64,000 bases of DNA from contig CM049308.1 in assembly GCA_026874595.1 (NCBI GenBank), positions 21,365,867-21,429,866 on the forward strand, read 5' to 3'. This DNA comes from Sipunculus nudus (Eukaryota > Annelida > Sipuncula > Golfingiida > Sipunculidae). The translations under genes were made by a program, and so were the position numbers. The notes beneath the pieces were generated by a model that did not search any database, had not been told where the DNA came from, and saw nothing but the letters and a program-made list of their open reading frames with translations. Each line of letters opens with the position of its first letter. Position 1 is the first letter of the stretch. Below are positions 9,111-20,804 of this stretch, piece by piece.

Positions 9111-12049
9111 AATGCGAAATGGAAAACAAATTTTCAACTCGCCAATTAACACGCATCTCTTGCATGGTAATAGTATACATGGTGTGTGAAAATTGTTTTA
9201 TATATCAACATGCAGGGGAGTGTTTCATTGATAAGATAACATAATAGATATAAATGCGACAATAAATCAAAGTGTCGCCTGGTGTCTATTGAAAATTGTA
9301 TTCTGATTGATATTCTAAGTACTGTGATCTGTAGATCCTCTGCCAACAACATTATTGAAGCAGTCTTTTCATATATTGTTACCAGTTGTGACCTGCATCG
9401 TTACGTATAGGACAGAATGGGCTACACCTTCAAAGCAAGGCTCAGATGCCGGAGAAGAGACAATATTATTACTTTTGCACTCGGTTATTTTGAATGATGT
9501 GGATGTTATTTTAAAAGATTTCACTTTTAGTACTTCTGGATCTGAGTGGCGGTTCTAATATAGATTTAGATATTTATCCCAGAATTTTTACCATAAATTC
9601 AAAATTGGTGGGACAGCTCCTCACTCTTAGGGAATATCTGACCGTAAATGCAGATGGTACTGAATGAAGGAAATTTATCAAGCAAATTAAAGATGTTTTG
9701 GTGTTCCCCAAGGAAGTGTTCTCGTCATATTAATCTTCTCTGTATGACCGTTTTCAAACTTAAAAAGAAAGTGCGTGATTCAGGTATGATCTTGATTGTT
9801 TTATTTTTCACATAAATTTCTTGGGATTGTTATGCGTCCACGTCGCCTCTGGTCAGACCCCGAGTGGCAAAAGTAATTCACGCGTTAGAGAATTCTTTTC
9901 ATTATTTTTGTATATACAGCCAATCAATCGACGCCCTTGCTACAAATCTGACAACAGTTTGTTCAGTTATTTACATACCTGATATTACAGGTGAAATCAA
10001 ATCACATGTCGCGTATAGCATAGTATACAGGAAAGGCAGAAAGGAGTTGACAGACTTACTTGAACTCTTCTTTAGATACATTGTGAAAGTATACCTCGGA
10101 GTTTAAGGCCAGACTGCCCCCCCCCCCCGGTGAAACCCAGAACCCAGGTAACACACGCACTTCGAAGTAACCATATACTGTTGAAATGAGAAACCATTTT
10201 CTAACTCACCGTATTACATGCGACTGGTCTCACTGGTAACAGTGTTGTGGGGACACCTGGATCAGGACTACGTGGTTGAAAAGCTTTCTTTATATATATT
10301 TATACAAGTGGACAAGTTGAGACCTGTAAAAGTATTTTACATTGATAAGGCATTCAAGGGACTGAATTCCTTAAAAGAGACCCACCCCTTTTCTCCATAA
10401 TCAGGCCACGGTCACAGCGGCATTCCTTCATTCGAGCAAACTGGATCTTAAAATTTTATTTATAAATCTATAAAAGATAATTATCTATAAATCAAAGGAC
10501 AAGAATGTAATAGATATCTGCTGCCTCTAGAACGATCCCTGACCAAACACCTATATGTGTGTCATTATACACCGCACCTTACGTCGTGTTGATAAACATT
10601 TCCTGACGCGATTACCAATTTGTTTAAGAATATAGGCATCGAAAGCGTATCATAAATACCAGTTTGTTAAATTAAATATATACGTCATCCAATACACTTA
10701 AGGGGTGACAGCCGAGCAGAGACAGCCGAGATAATAACCACTCGACTATCAAAACTCCTTCGATTTCGTGGGAGATAGGGGTATCCAAGATCTATGAACA
10801 TGTAAAAGTTCAGGCCGATTCATCAAACCTCCTGAAAATGTGTGATATTGACAATATAGGCGCAGGGATGGACGATGAAATGCCAGAGATCACATCGAAC
10901 TGTTAGGTACCAGTTTTCATGTGAGTCTATAATAGTTGGAGACCTCCCCGAAAAGAACGCATCGGCGTTCTGCCTGAAAATAGAGTATACGGTAACCGCG
11001 AAACTTCGCAACGATGGATACAATAATTCCCTCAAACAAGCTTATATCTGTTTATATGCATGTGTTATGCGAACGTTGGGAACCTTTTTGAAAAGGAAAA
11101 GTCGCTGATGCCCACACGCCAATCATAAATACACAAGCATGTTACCCGCTCTTTTGCTTATAAAAAAAGTTTCCCTTACCCATTGATTTACCTGCATGTC
11201 ATTCATACAGGTAATATTAATAGGTAATACTATGTACAGGACCGGGAAATTCGGAAAGGAATGGACAGACTTGTATGAACACATCTTCAAATACAATAGA
11301 AAGGTAAATGTTGAACACCGACCATATAGTTAAATACTGTCCAATAAGCCCCCGAGACCTATTAGGCAGACTCTGCCGAAGAATTGACAATATTTACTCA
11401 TATTCACCGCGTAGTATACCCCCCCCCCCCCAAAAAAAATAAATAACAGACATATACTTCTATATACTGTAAAAAATTAACTTTAACCGAAAATTCAAAT
11501 TTCTTGAAACATTTGTATAGGTTCCAATCATAAAAAAGAAATGAGCCCATATATGAAATTATTTTTTTTTTAATTTTGCACACCATTGAATCATATATGT
11601 AAATATACCATGCACATCCTTATCAGGACTACGTGACTACAAGAAGATCAATATTAAAGTACTGCAATTGGACAAGTTGAAACTTGTGACATTATTGTTG
11701 TTGTTAAGGCATTCATAAGAGGTCTGGTGTGCATATCCAGACCACAGTTACAACTAGATATTAAAAAAAAACGGGAAATTTGATATAAAACGCTTCATGA
11801 TTTATTTACATTAACGATAACCATCGATAATTAATATTAATGTTAAAAATGACATATATATTAAATAGATACCAACTACAGCAGTATCTGACTATCAATG
11901 TTAACCTGACCCAACGACACGGGACACATCATCAGAGAGGTTATGTTATTACGAGTGTTTTTATTGTTTTCTCTTTAAAATCTTTCTACGCTCAGCAGCG
12001 ATCCTGATACGAATCCCAATAAAAAACAGTATATGGGAGTCGATACAGG
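9111..12049. repeat. Left flank of the main array, unit I
   Basis: This long non-coding stretch is shared with 48463-48660 plus 51427-53998 in unit II. The two parts there are separated by the 2.8-kb insertion with the 46-bp minisatellite. Two diverged module Q phrases (ATCAGGACTACGTGG) lie at 10261 and about 11621, so the flank is itself composed of old duplicates. Poly-C tracts occur near 10117 and 11420. Open frames at 9864-10106 and 10875-11108 are not preserved in unit II. I found no gene. Confidence 0.55.
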
Positions 12050-12328
12050 GGATTGGTCACAGTCACATTCATTGCTCCAGCGCCGGGGAGGTAGTCAGTG
12101 GTCAGACACATTGGTCCAGCGGGGGGGGGAATAGTCAGTGGTCAGATACATTGGTCCAGCGGTGGGGAAGTAGTCAGTTGTCAGATACATTTGCCCAGCG
12201 GGGGGGGGGGGGAGGAAGTAGGCAGTGGTCAGATACATTTGCCCAGGGGGGTGGGGAAGTAGTCCATGGTCAGATAATTTAACAGAGCGTTGGGGAAGTA
12301 GTCAGTGGTCATATACATTGGTCCACCG

Positions 12329-12965
12329 AAAAAAATAAAAAAATAAATAAATAAATAACAGACATATACTTCTATACACTGTAAAAAAAATAAATTTGAC
12401 TGAATATTTAAATTTCTTGAAACATTTGTATAGGTTCCAATCATAAAAAAGAAATGAGCCCATTTATGATATTATTTTTTTTAAATTTTGTACACCGTTG
12501 CATCATTTATGTAAATATCCCATGCACATCCTGATCAGAACTACGTGACTACAAGAAGATCAATATTAAAGTACTGCAATTGGACAAGTTGAGACTTGTG
12601 ACAGTATTGTTGTTCTTAAGGCATTCATAAGAGGTCTGGTGTGCATATCCAGACCACAGTTACAACTAGATATTAAAAAAAAACGGGAAATTTGATATAA
12701 AACGCTTAATGATTTATTTACATTAACGATACTCATCGATAATTAATATTAATGTTAAAAATGACATATATATTAAATAAACACCAACTACAGCAGTATC
12801 TGACTATCAATGTTAACCTGACCCAACGACACGGGACACATCTACAGAGAGGTTATGTTATTTCTAGTTTTTTCGTTGTTTTCTCTTTAAAATCTGTCTA
12901 GGGTCAGCAGCGATCCTGATACGAATCCCAATAAAAAAAACAGTATATGGGAGTCGATACAGGGG
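12329..12965. repeat. Captured flank piece inside array, first
   Basis: The sequence jumps from an array monomer (GGTCCACCG) into an A-rich stretch. It then follows the normal left flank (11432-12049) through the module Q phrase to CAGTATATGGGAGTCGATAC, where the array restarts. The array has therefore re-acquired its own left border. The A-rich junction, with repeated AAATAAATAAAT, is a plausible exchange point. Confidence 0.8.
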
Positions 12966-13064
12966 ATTGGTCACAGTCACATACATTGCTCCAGCGCCGG
13001 GGGGGGGGGGGATAGTCAGTGGTCAGATACATTGGTCCAGCGGTGGGGAAGAAGGAAGTAGGCA

Positions 13065-15783
13065 GTGTTCAGATACATTTGCCCAGGGGGGTGGGGAAGT
13101 AGTCCATGGTCAGATAATTTAACAGAGCGTTGGGGAAGTAGTCAGTGGTCATATACATTGGTCCACCGAAGGGGAGGTAGTCAGTGGTCAGATACATATG
13201 TCCGGCCGTGGGAAAGTGGTCGGGGGTCTGATACATTGTTCCTACGTTGGGGAGGTAGTCAGTGAACAAATACATTGGCCCAGCGATAGGGAAGTAATCA
13301 GTGGTCAGATACATTGGCCCAGCAGTGGGGATGTATGTAAACAGTGGTCAGATACATAAACAGAGAGGTGGGAAAGTAGTAAGTGGTCAAATACATTGGC
13401 CCAGCGGGGGGGGAAATAGTCAGTGGTCAGATATATTAACAGAGCGGTGGGGAGGTAGTCAGTGGTCAGATACATTGACAGAGCGGTGGGGAAGTAGTCA
13501 GTGGTCTGATACATTGTTCCAACGTTGGGAAAGTAGTCAGTGGTCAAATACATCGGTCCAACGGGTGGGGAAGTAGTCAGTGGGCAGATACATTGGTCCA
13601 GTGGTTGGGAAGTGGCCAGTGGTCAGATACATTGGTCCAGTGGTTGGGAAGTGGTCAGTGGTCAGATACATTGGTCCAGTGGTTGAGAAGTGGTCAGTGG
13701 TCAGATACTTTGGCCCAGCGCTGGGAAAGTGGTCAGGGGCATTTACATTGCTCCTTGGTAGTATTCAGTGGTCAGATACATTGGTCCAGCGGAGGGGAAG
13801 TAGTCAGTGGTCAAATACATTGGTCCAGCGGGCGATGGGGGAGTAGTCAGTGGTCAGATACATTGGCCCAGCGGTGGGGAAGTAGTCAGTGGTCTGATAC
13901 ATTGTTCCAACGTTGGGGAAGTAGTCAGTGGTCAGACACATTGGTCCAGCGGGGGGGGGGGAAGTAGGCAATGGTCAGTTACATTTGCCCAGGGGGGTGG
14001 GGAAGTAGTCAGTGGTCAGATACTTTAACAGAGCGTTGGGGAAGTAGTCAGTGGTCATATACATTGGTCCACCGAAGGGGAGGTAGTCAGTGGTCAGATA
14101 CATATGTCCGGCCGTGGGAAAGTGGTCGGGGGTCTGATACATTGTTCCAACGTTGGGGAGGTAGTCAGTGGTCAGATACATTGGCCCAGCGATAGGGAAG
14201 TAATCAGTGGTCAGATACATTGGCCCAGCAGTGGGGATGTATGTAAACAGTTGTCAGATACATAAACAGAGAGGTGGGAAAGTAGTAAGTGGTCAAATAC
14301 ATTGGCCCAGCGGGGGGGGGAAGTAGTCAGTGGTCAGAAAAAATTAACAGAGCTGTGGGGAGGTGGTCAGTGGTCAGATACATTGACAGAGCGGTGGGGA
14401 AGTAGTCAGTGGTCTGATACATTGTTCCAACGTTGGGGAAGTAGTCAGTGGTCAGATACATCGGTCAAGCGGTGGGGAAGTAGTCAGTGGGCAGATACAT
14501 TGGTCCAGTGGTTGGGAAGTGGTCAGTGGTCAGATACATTGGTCCAGTGGTTGGGAAGTGGTCAGTGGTCAGATACATTGGTCCAGTGGTTGAGAAGTGG
14601 TCAGTGGTCAGATACTTTGGCCCAGCGCTGGGAAAGTGGTCAGGGGCATTTACATTGCTCCTTGGTAGTATTCAGTGGTCAGACACATTGGTCCAGCGGA
14701 GGGGAAGTAGTCAGTGGTCAAATACATTGGTCCAGCGGGCGATGGGGGAGTAGTCAGTGGTCAGATACATTGGCCCAGCGGTGGGGAAGTAGTCAGTGGT
14801 CTGATTCATTGTTCCAACGTTGGGGAAGTAGTCAGTGGTCAGACACATTGGTCCAGCGGGGGGGGGGGGAAGTAGGCAATGGTCAGTTACATTTGCCCAG
14901 GGGGGTGGGGAAGTAGTCAGTGGTCAGATACTTTAACAGAGCGTTGGGGAAGTAGTCAGTGGTCATATACATTGGTCCACCGAAGGGGAGGTAGTCAGTG
15001 GTCAGATACATATGTCCGGCCGTGGGAAAGTGGTCGGGGGTCTGATACATTGTTCCAACGTTGGGGAGGTAGTCAGTGGTCAGATACATTGGCCCAGCGA
15101 TAGGGAAGTAATCAGTGGTCAGAAACATTGGCCCAGCAGTGGGGATGTATGTAAACAGTTGTCAGATACATAAACAGAGAGGTGGGAAAGTAGTAAGTGG
15201 TCAAATACATTGGCCCAGCGGGGGGGGGGAAGTAGTCAGTGGTCAGAAAAAATTAACAGAGCTGTAGGGAGGTGGTCAGTGGTCAGATACATTGACAGAG
15301 CGGTGGGGAAGTAGTCAGTGGTCTGATACATTGTTCCAACGTTGGGGAAGTAGTCAGTGGTCAGATACATCGGTCCAGCGGTGGGGAAGTAGTCAGTGGG
15401 CAGATACATTGGTCCAGTGGTTGGGAAGTGGTCAGTGGTCAGATACATTGGTCCAGTGGTTGGGAAGTGGTCAGTGGTCAGATACATTGGTCCAGTGGTT
15501 GAGAAGTGGTCAGTGGTCAGATACATTGGCCCAGCGGTGGGGAAGTGGTCAGGGGCATTTACATTGCTCATTGGAAGTATTCAGTGGTCGGAAACATTAG
15601 TCCAGCGGAGGGGAAGTAGTCAGTGGTCAAATACATTGGTCCAGCGGGCGATGGGGGAGTAGTCAGTGGTCAGATACATTGGCCCAGCGGTGGGGAAGTA
15701 GTCAGTGGTCTGATACATTGTTCCAACGTTGGGGAAGTAGTCAGTGGTCAGACACATTGGTCCAGCGGGGGGGGGAGTAGGCA
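13065..15783 (+). repeat. ~906-bp higher-order repeat units, first block
   Basis: A marker monomer reading ACATTTGCCCAGGGGGGTGG recurs at the same place in units beginning 13065, 13971, 14879 and 15784, with spacings of 906, 908 and 905 bp, or about 23 monomers. Other marker monomers (GGATGTATGTAAACAG; ATGTCCGGCCGTGGG; GGGCGATGGGGGAGTAG) keep their position within each unit. This is a true higher-order structure, not a simple array. Confidence 0.8.
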
Positions 15784-15970
15784 ATGGTCAGTTACATTTG
15801 CCCAGGGGGGTGGGGAAGTAGTCAGTGGTCAGATACTTTAACAGAGCGTTGGGGAAGTAGTCAGTGGTCATATACATTGGTCCACCGAAGGGGAGGTAGT
15901 CAGTGGTCAGATACATATGTCCGGCCGTGGGAAAGTGGTCGGAGGTCTGATACATTGTTCCAACGTTGGG

Positions 15971-18900
15971 GAGGTAGTCAGTGGTCAGACACATTGGTCC
16001 AGCGGGGGGGGGAATAGTCAGTGGTCAGATACATTGGTCCAGCGGTGGGGAAGTAGTCAGTTGTCAGATACATTTGCCCAGCGGGGGGGGGGGGAGGAAG
16101 TAGGCAGTGGTCAGATACATTTGCCCAGGGGGGTGGGGAAGTAGTCCATGGTCAGATAATTTAACAGAGCGTTGGGGAAGTAGTCAGTGGTCATATACAT
16201 TGGTCCACCGAAAAAAATAAAAAAATAAATAAATAAATAACAGACATATACTTCTATACACTGTAAAAAAAATAAATTTGACTGAATATTTAAATTTCTT
16301 GAAACATTTGTATAGGTTCCAATCATAAAAAAGAAATGAGCCCATTTATGATATTATTTTTTTTAAATTTTGTACACCGTTGCATCATTTATGTAAATAT
16401 CCCATGCACATCCTGATCAGAACTACGTGACTACAAGAAGATCAATATTAAAGTACTGCAATTGGACAAGTTGAGACTTGTGACAGTATTGTTGTTCTTA
16501 AGGCATTCATAAGAGGTCTGGTGTGCATATCCAGACCACAGTTACAACTAGATATTAAAAAAAAACGGGAAATTTGATATAAAACGCTTAATGATTTATT
16601 TACATTAACGATACTCATCGATAATTAATATTAATGTTAAAAATGACATATATATTAAATAAACACCAACTACAGCAGTATCTGACTATCAATGTTAACC
16701 TGACCCAACGACACGGGACACATCTACAGAGAGGTTATGTTATTTCTAGTTTTTTCGTTGTTTTCTCTTTAAAATCTGTCTAGGGTCAGCAGCGATCCTG
16801 ATACGAATCCCAATAAAAAAAACAGTATATGGGAGTCGATACAGGGGATTGGTCACAGTCACATACATTGCTCCAGCGCCGGGGGGGGGGATAGTCAGTG
16901 GTCAGATACATTGGTCCAGCGGTGGGGAAGAAGGAAGTAGGCAGTGTTCAGATACATTTGCCCAGGGGGGTGGGGAAGTAGTCCATGGTCAGATAATTTA
17001 ACAGAGCGTTGGGGAAGTAGTCAGTGGTCATATACATTGGTCCACCGAAGGGGAGGTAGTCAGTGGTCAGATACATATGTCCGGCCGTGGGAAAGTGGTC
17101 GGGGGTCTGATACATTGTTCCTACGTTGGGGAGGTAGTCAGTGAACAAATACATTGGCCCAGCGATAGGGAAGTAATCAGTGGTCAGATACATTGGCCCA
17201 GCAGTGGGGATGTATGTAAACAGTGGTCAGATACATAAACAGAGAGGTGGGAAAGTAGTAAGTGGTCAAATACATTGGCCCAGCGGGGGGGGAAATAGTC
17301 AGTGGTCAGATATATTAACAGAGCGGTGGGGAGGTAGTCAGTGGTCAGATACATTGACAGAGCGGTGGGGAAGTAGTCAGTGGTCTGATACATTGTTCCA
17401 ACGTTGGGAAAGTAGTCAGTGGTCAAATACATCGGTCCAACGGGTGGGGAAGTAGTCAGTGGGCAGATACATTGGTCCAGTGGTTGGGAAGTGGCCAGTG
17501 GTCAGATACATTGGTCCAGTGGTTGGGAAGTGGTCAGTGGTCAGATACATTGGTCCAGTGGTTGAGAAGTGGTCAGTGGTCAGATACTTTGGCCCAGCGC
17601 TGGGAAAGTGGTCAGGGGCATTTACATTGCTCCTTGGTAGTATTCAGTGGTCAGATACATTGGTCCAGCGGAGGGGAAGTAGTCAGTGGTCAAATACATT
17701 GGTCCAGCGGGCGATGGGGGAGTAGTCAGTGGTCAGATACATTGGCCCAGCGGTGGGGAAGTAGTCAGTGGTCTGATACATTGTTCCAACGTTGGGGAAG
17801 TAGTCAGTGGTCAGACACATTGGTCCAGCGGGGGGGGGGGGAAGTAGGCAATGGTCAGTTACATTTGCCCAGGGGGGTGGGGAAGTAGTCAGTGGTCAGA
17901 TACTTTAACAGAGCGTTGGGGAAGTAGTCAGTGGTCATATACATTGGTCCACCGAAGGGGAGGTAGTCAGTGGTCAGATACATATGTCCGGCCGTGGGAA
18001 AGTGGTCGGGGGTCTGATACATTGTTCCAACGTTGGGGAGGTAGTCAGTGGTCAGATACATTGGCCCAGCGATAGGGAAGTAATCAGTGGTCAGATACAT
18101 TGGCCCAGCAGTGGGGATGTATGTAAACAGTTGTCAGATACATAAACAGAGAGGTGGGAAAGTAGTAAGTGGTCAAATACATTGGCCCAGCGGGGGGGGG
18201 AAGTAGTCAGTGGTCAGAAAAAATTAACAGAGCTGTGGGGAGGTGGTCAGTGGTCAGATACATTGACAGAGCGGTGGGGAAGTAGTCAGTGGTCTGATAC
18301 ATTGTTCCAACGTTGGGGAAGTAGTCAGTGGTCAGATACATCGGTCAAGCGGTGGGGAAGTAGTCAGTGGGCAGATACATTGGTCCAGTGGTTGGGAAGT
18401 GGTCAGTGGTCAGATACATTGGTCCAGTGGTTGGGAAGTGGTCAGTGGTCAGATACATTGGTCCAGTGGTTGAGAAGTGGTCAGTGGTCAGATACTTTGG
18501 CCCAGCGCTGGGAAAGTGGTCAGGGGCATTTACATTGCTCCTTGGTAGTATTCAGTGGTCAGACACATTGGTCCAGCGGAGGGGAAGTAGTCAGTGGTCA
18601 AATACATTGGTCCAGCGGGCGATGGGGGAGTAGTCAGTGGTCAGATACATTGGCCCAGCGGTGGGGAAGTAGTCAGTGGTCTGATTCATTGTTCCAACGT
18701 TGGGGAAGTAGTCAGTGGTCAGACACATTGGTCCAGCGGGGGGGGGGAAGTAGGCAATGGTCAGTTACATTTGCCCAGGGGGGTGGGGAAGTAGTCAGTG
18801 GTCAGATACTTTAACAGAGCGTTGGGGAAGTAGTCAGTGGTCATATACATTGGTCCACCGAAGGGGAGGTAGTCAGTGGTCAGATACATATGTCCGGCCG

Positions 18901-19847
18901 TGGGAAAGTGGTCGGGGGTCTGATACATTGTTCCAACGTTGGGGAGGTAGTCAGTGGTCAGATACATTGGCCCAGCGATAGGGAAGTAATCAGTGGTCAG
19001 AAACATTGGCCCAGCAGTGGGGATGTATGTAAACAGTTGTCAGATACATAAACAGAGAGGTGGGAAAGTAGTAAGTGGTCAAATACATTGGCCCAGCGGG
19101 GGGGGGAAGTAGTCAGTGGTCAGAAAAAATTAACAGAGCTGTAGGGAGGTGGTCAGTGGTCAGATACATTGACAGAGCGGTGGGGAAGTAGTCAGTGGTC
19201 TGATACATTGTTCCAACGTTGGGGAAGTAGTCAGTGGTCAGATACATCGGTCCAGCGGTGGGGAAGTAGTCAGTGGGCAGATACATTGGTCCAGTGGTTG
19301 GGAAGTGGTCAGTGGTCAGATACATTGGTCCAGTGGTTGGGAAGTGGTCAGTGGTCAGATACATTGGTCCAGTGGTTGAGAAGTGGTCAGTGGTCAGATA
19401 CATTGGCCCAGCGGTGGGGAAGTGGTCAGGGGCATTTACATTGCTCATTGGAAGTATTCAGTGGTCGGAAACATTAGTCCAGCGGAGGGGAAGTAGTCAG
19501 TGGTCAAATACATTGGTCCAGCGGGCGATGGGGGAGTAGTCAGTGGTCAGATACATTGGCCCAGCGGTGGGGAAGTAGTCAGTGGTCTGATACATTGTTC
19601 CAACGTTGGGGAAGTAGTCAGTGGTCAGACACATTGGTCCAGCGGGGGGGGGAGTAGGCAATGGTCAGTTACATTTGCCCAGGGGGGTGGGGAAGTAGTC
19701 AGTGGTCAGATACTTTAACAGAGCGTTGGGGAAGTAGTCAGTGGTCATATACATTGGTCCACCGAAGGGGAGGTAGTCAGTGGTCAGATACATATGTCCG
19801 GCCGTGGGAAAGTGGTCGGAGGTCTGATACATTGTTCCAACGTTGGG
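15971..19847 (+). repeat. 3.88-kb duplication inside main array, copy 2
   Basis: This is the second copy of the block at 12088-15970. The offset is about 3.88 kb along its whole length. Beyond 19847 the array continues with related but differently ordered monomers, including deletions of several monomers and further ~1.1-2.5 kb spacings. Confidence 0.85.
16211..16845. repeat. Captured flank piece inside array, second
   Basis: This is a near-exact copy of 12329-12965, with the same array-to-flank junction. It was carried along by the 3.88-kb duplication. Confidence 0.85.
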
Positions 19848-20804
19848 GAGGTAGTCAGTGGTCAGATACATTGGCCCAGCGATAGGGAAGTAATCAGTGG
19901 TCAGATACATTGGCCCAGCAGTGGGGATGTATGTAAACAGTTGTCAGATACATAAACAGAGAGGTGGGAAAGTAGTAAGTGGTCAAATACATTGGCCCAG
20001 CGGGGGGGGGGGGAAGTAGTCAGTTGTCAGAAAAAATTAACAGAGCTGTGGGGAGGTGGTCAGTGGTCAGATACATTGACAGAGCGGTGGGGAAGTAGTC
20101 AGTGGTCTGATACATTGTTCCAACGTTGGGGAAGTAGTCAGTGGTCAGATACATCGGTCCAGCGGTGGGGAAGTGGTCAGGGGCATTTACATTGCTCATT
20201 GGAAGTATTCAGTGGTCGGAAACATTGGTCCAGCGTAGGGGAAGTAGTCAGTGGTCAAATACATTGGTCCAGCGGGCGATGGGGAAGTAGTCAGTGGTCA
20301 GATAAATTGGCCCAGCGGTGGGGAAGTAGTCGGTAGTCAGATACATTGACAAAGCAGTGGGGAAGTAGTCAGTGGTCTGATACATTGTTCCAACGTTGGG
20401 GAAGTAGTCGGTGGTCTGATACATTGTTCCAACGTTGGGGAAGTAGTCAGTGGTCAGATACATTGGTCCAACGGTGGGGAAGTAGTCAGTGGGCAGATAC
20501 ATTGGTCCAGTGGTTGGAAAGTGGTCAGTGGTCAGATACATTGGTCCAGTGGTTGGGAAGTGGTCAGTGGTCAGATACATTGGTCCAGTGGTTGAGAAGT
20601 GGTCAGTCATCAGATACATTGGTCCAGCGGAGGGGAAGTAGTCAGTGGTCAAATACATTGGTCCAGCGGGCGATGGGGGAGTAGTCAGTGGTCAGATACA
20701 TTGGCCCAGCGGTGGGGAAGTAGTCAGTGGTCTGATACATTGTTCCAACGTTGGGGAAGTAGTCAGTGGTCAGACACATTGGTCCAGCGGGGGGGGGGAA
20801 GTAG
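16944..20804 (+). repeat. ~906-bp higher-order repeat units, second block
   Basis: The same marker monomers start units at 16944, 17851, 18757 and 19661 (spacings 907, 906 and 904 bp), and then at about 20805 and 23344 with longer, rearranged units. The block from 16944 to about 19847 duplicates the first block. The later part is less regular and includes tandem copies of a CATTTACATTGCTC-bearing segment. Confidence 0.75.

Larger units (their letters stand above)
12088..15970 (+). repeat. 3.88-kb duplication inside main array, copy 1
   Basis: This block is followed immediately by a near-identical one at 15971-19847. Each block starts with array monomers, contains the captured flank piece, and then holds the same series of variant monomers. 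The copies differ mainly in poly-G run lengths, so the duplication is very young or is an assembly duplication. Confidence 0.85.

Noticed and set aside
14302-14916. Open frame of 204 residues (and similar ones at 18182-18814, 22675-23340 and 54284-54928)
   Set aside because: These frames consist only of 13-residue repeats produced by 39-bp monomers. Several other frames are open over the same DNA, and frame ends shift with poly-G run length between near-identical copies.
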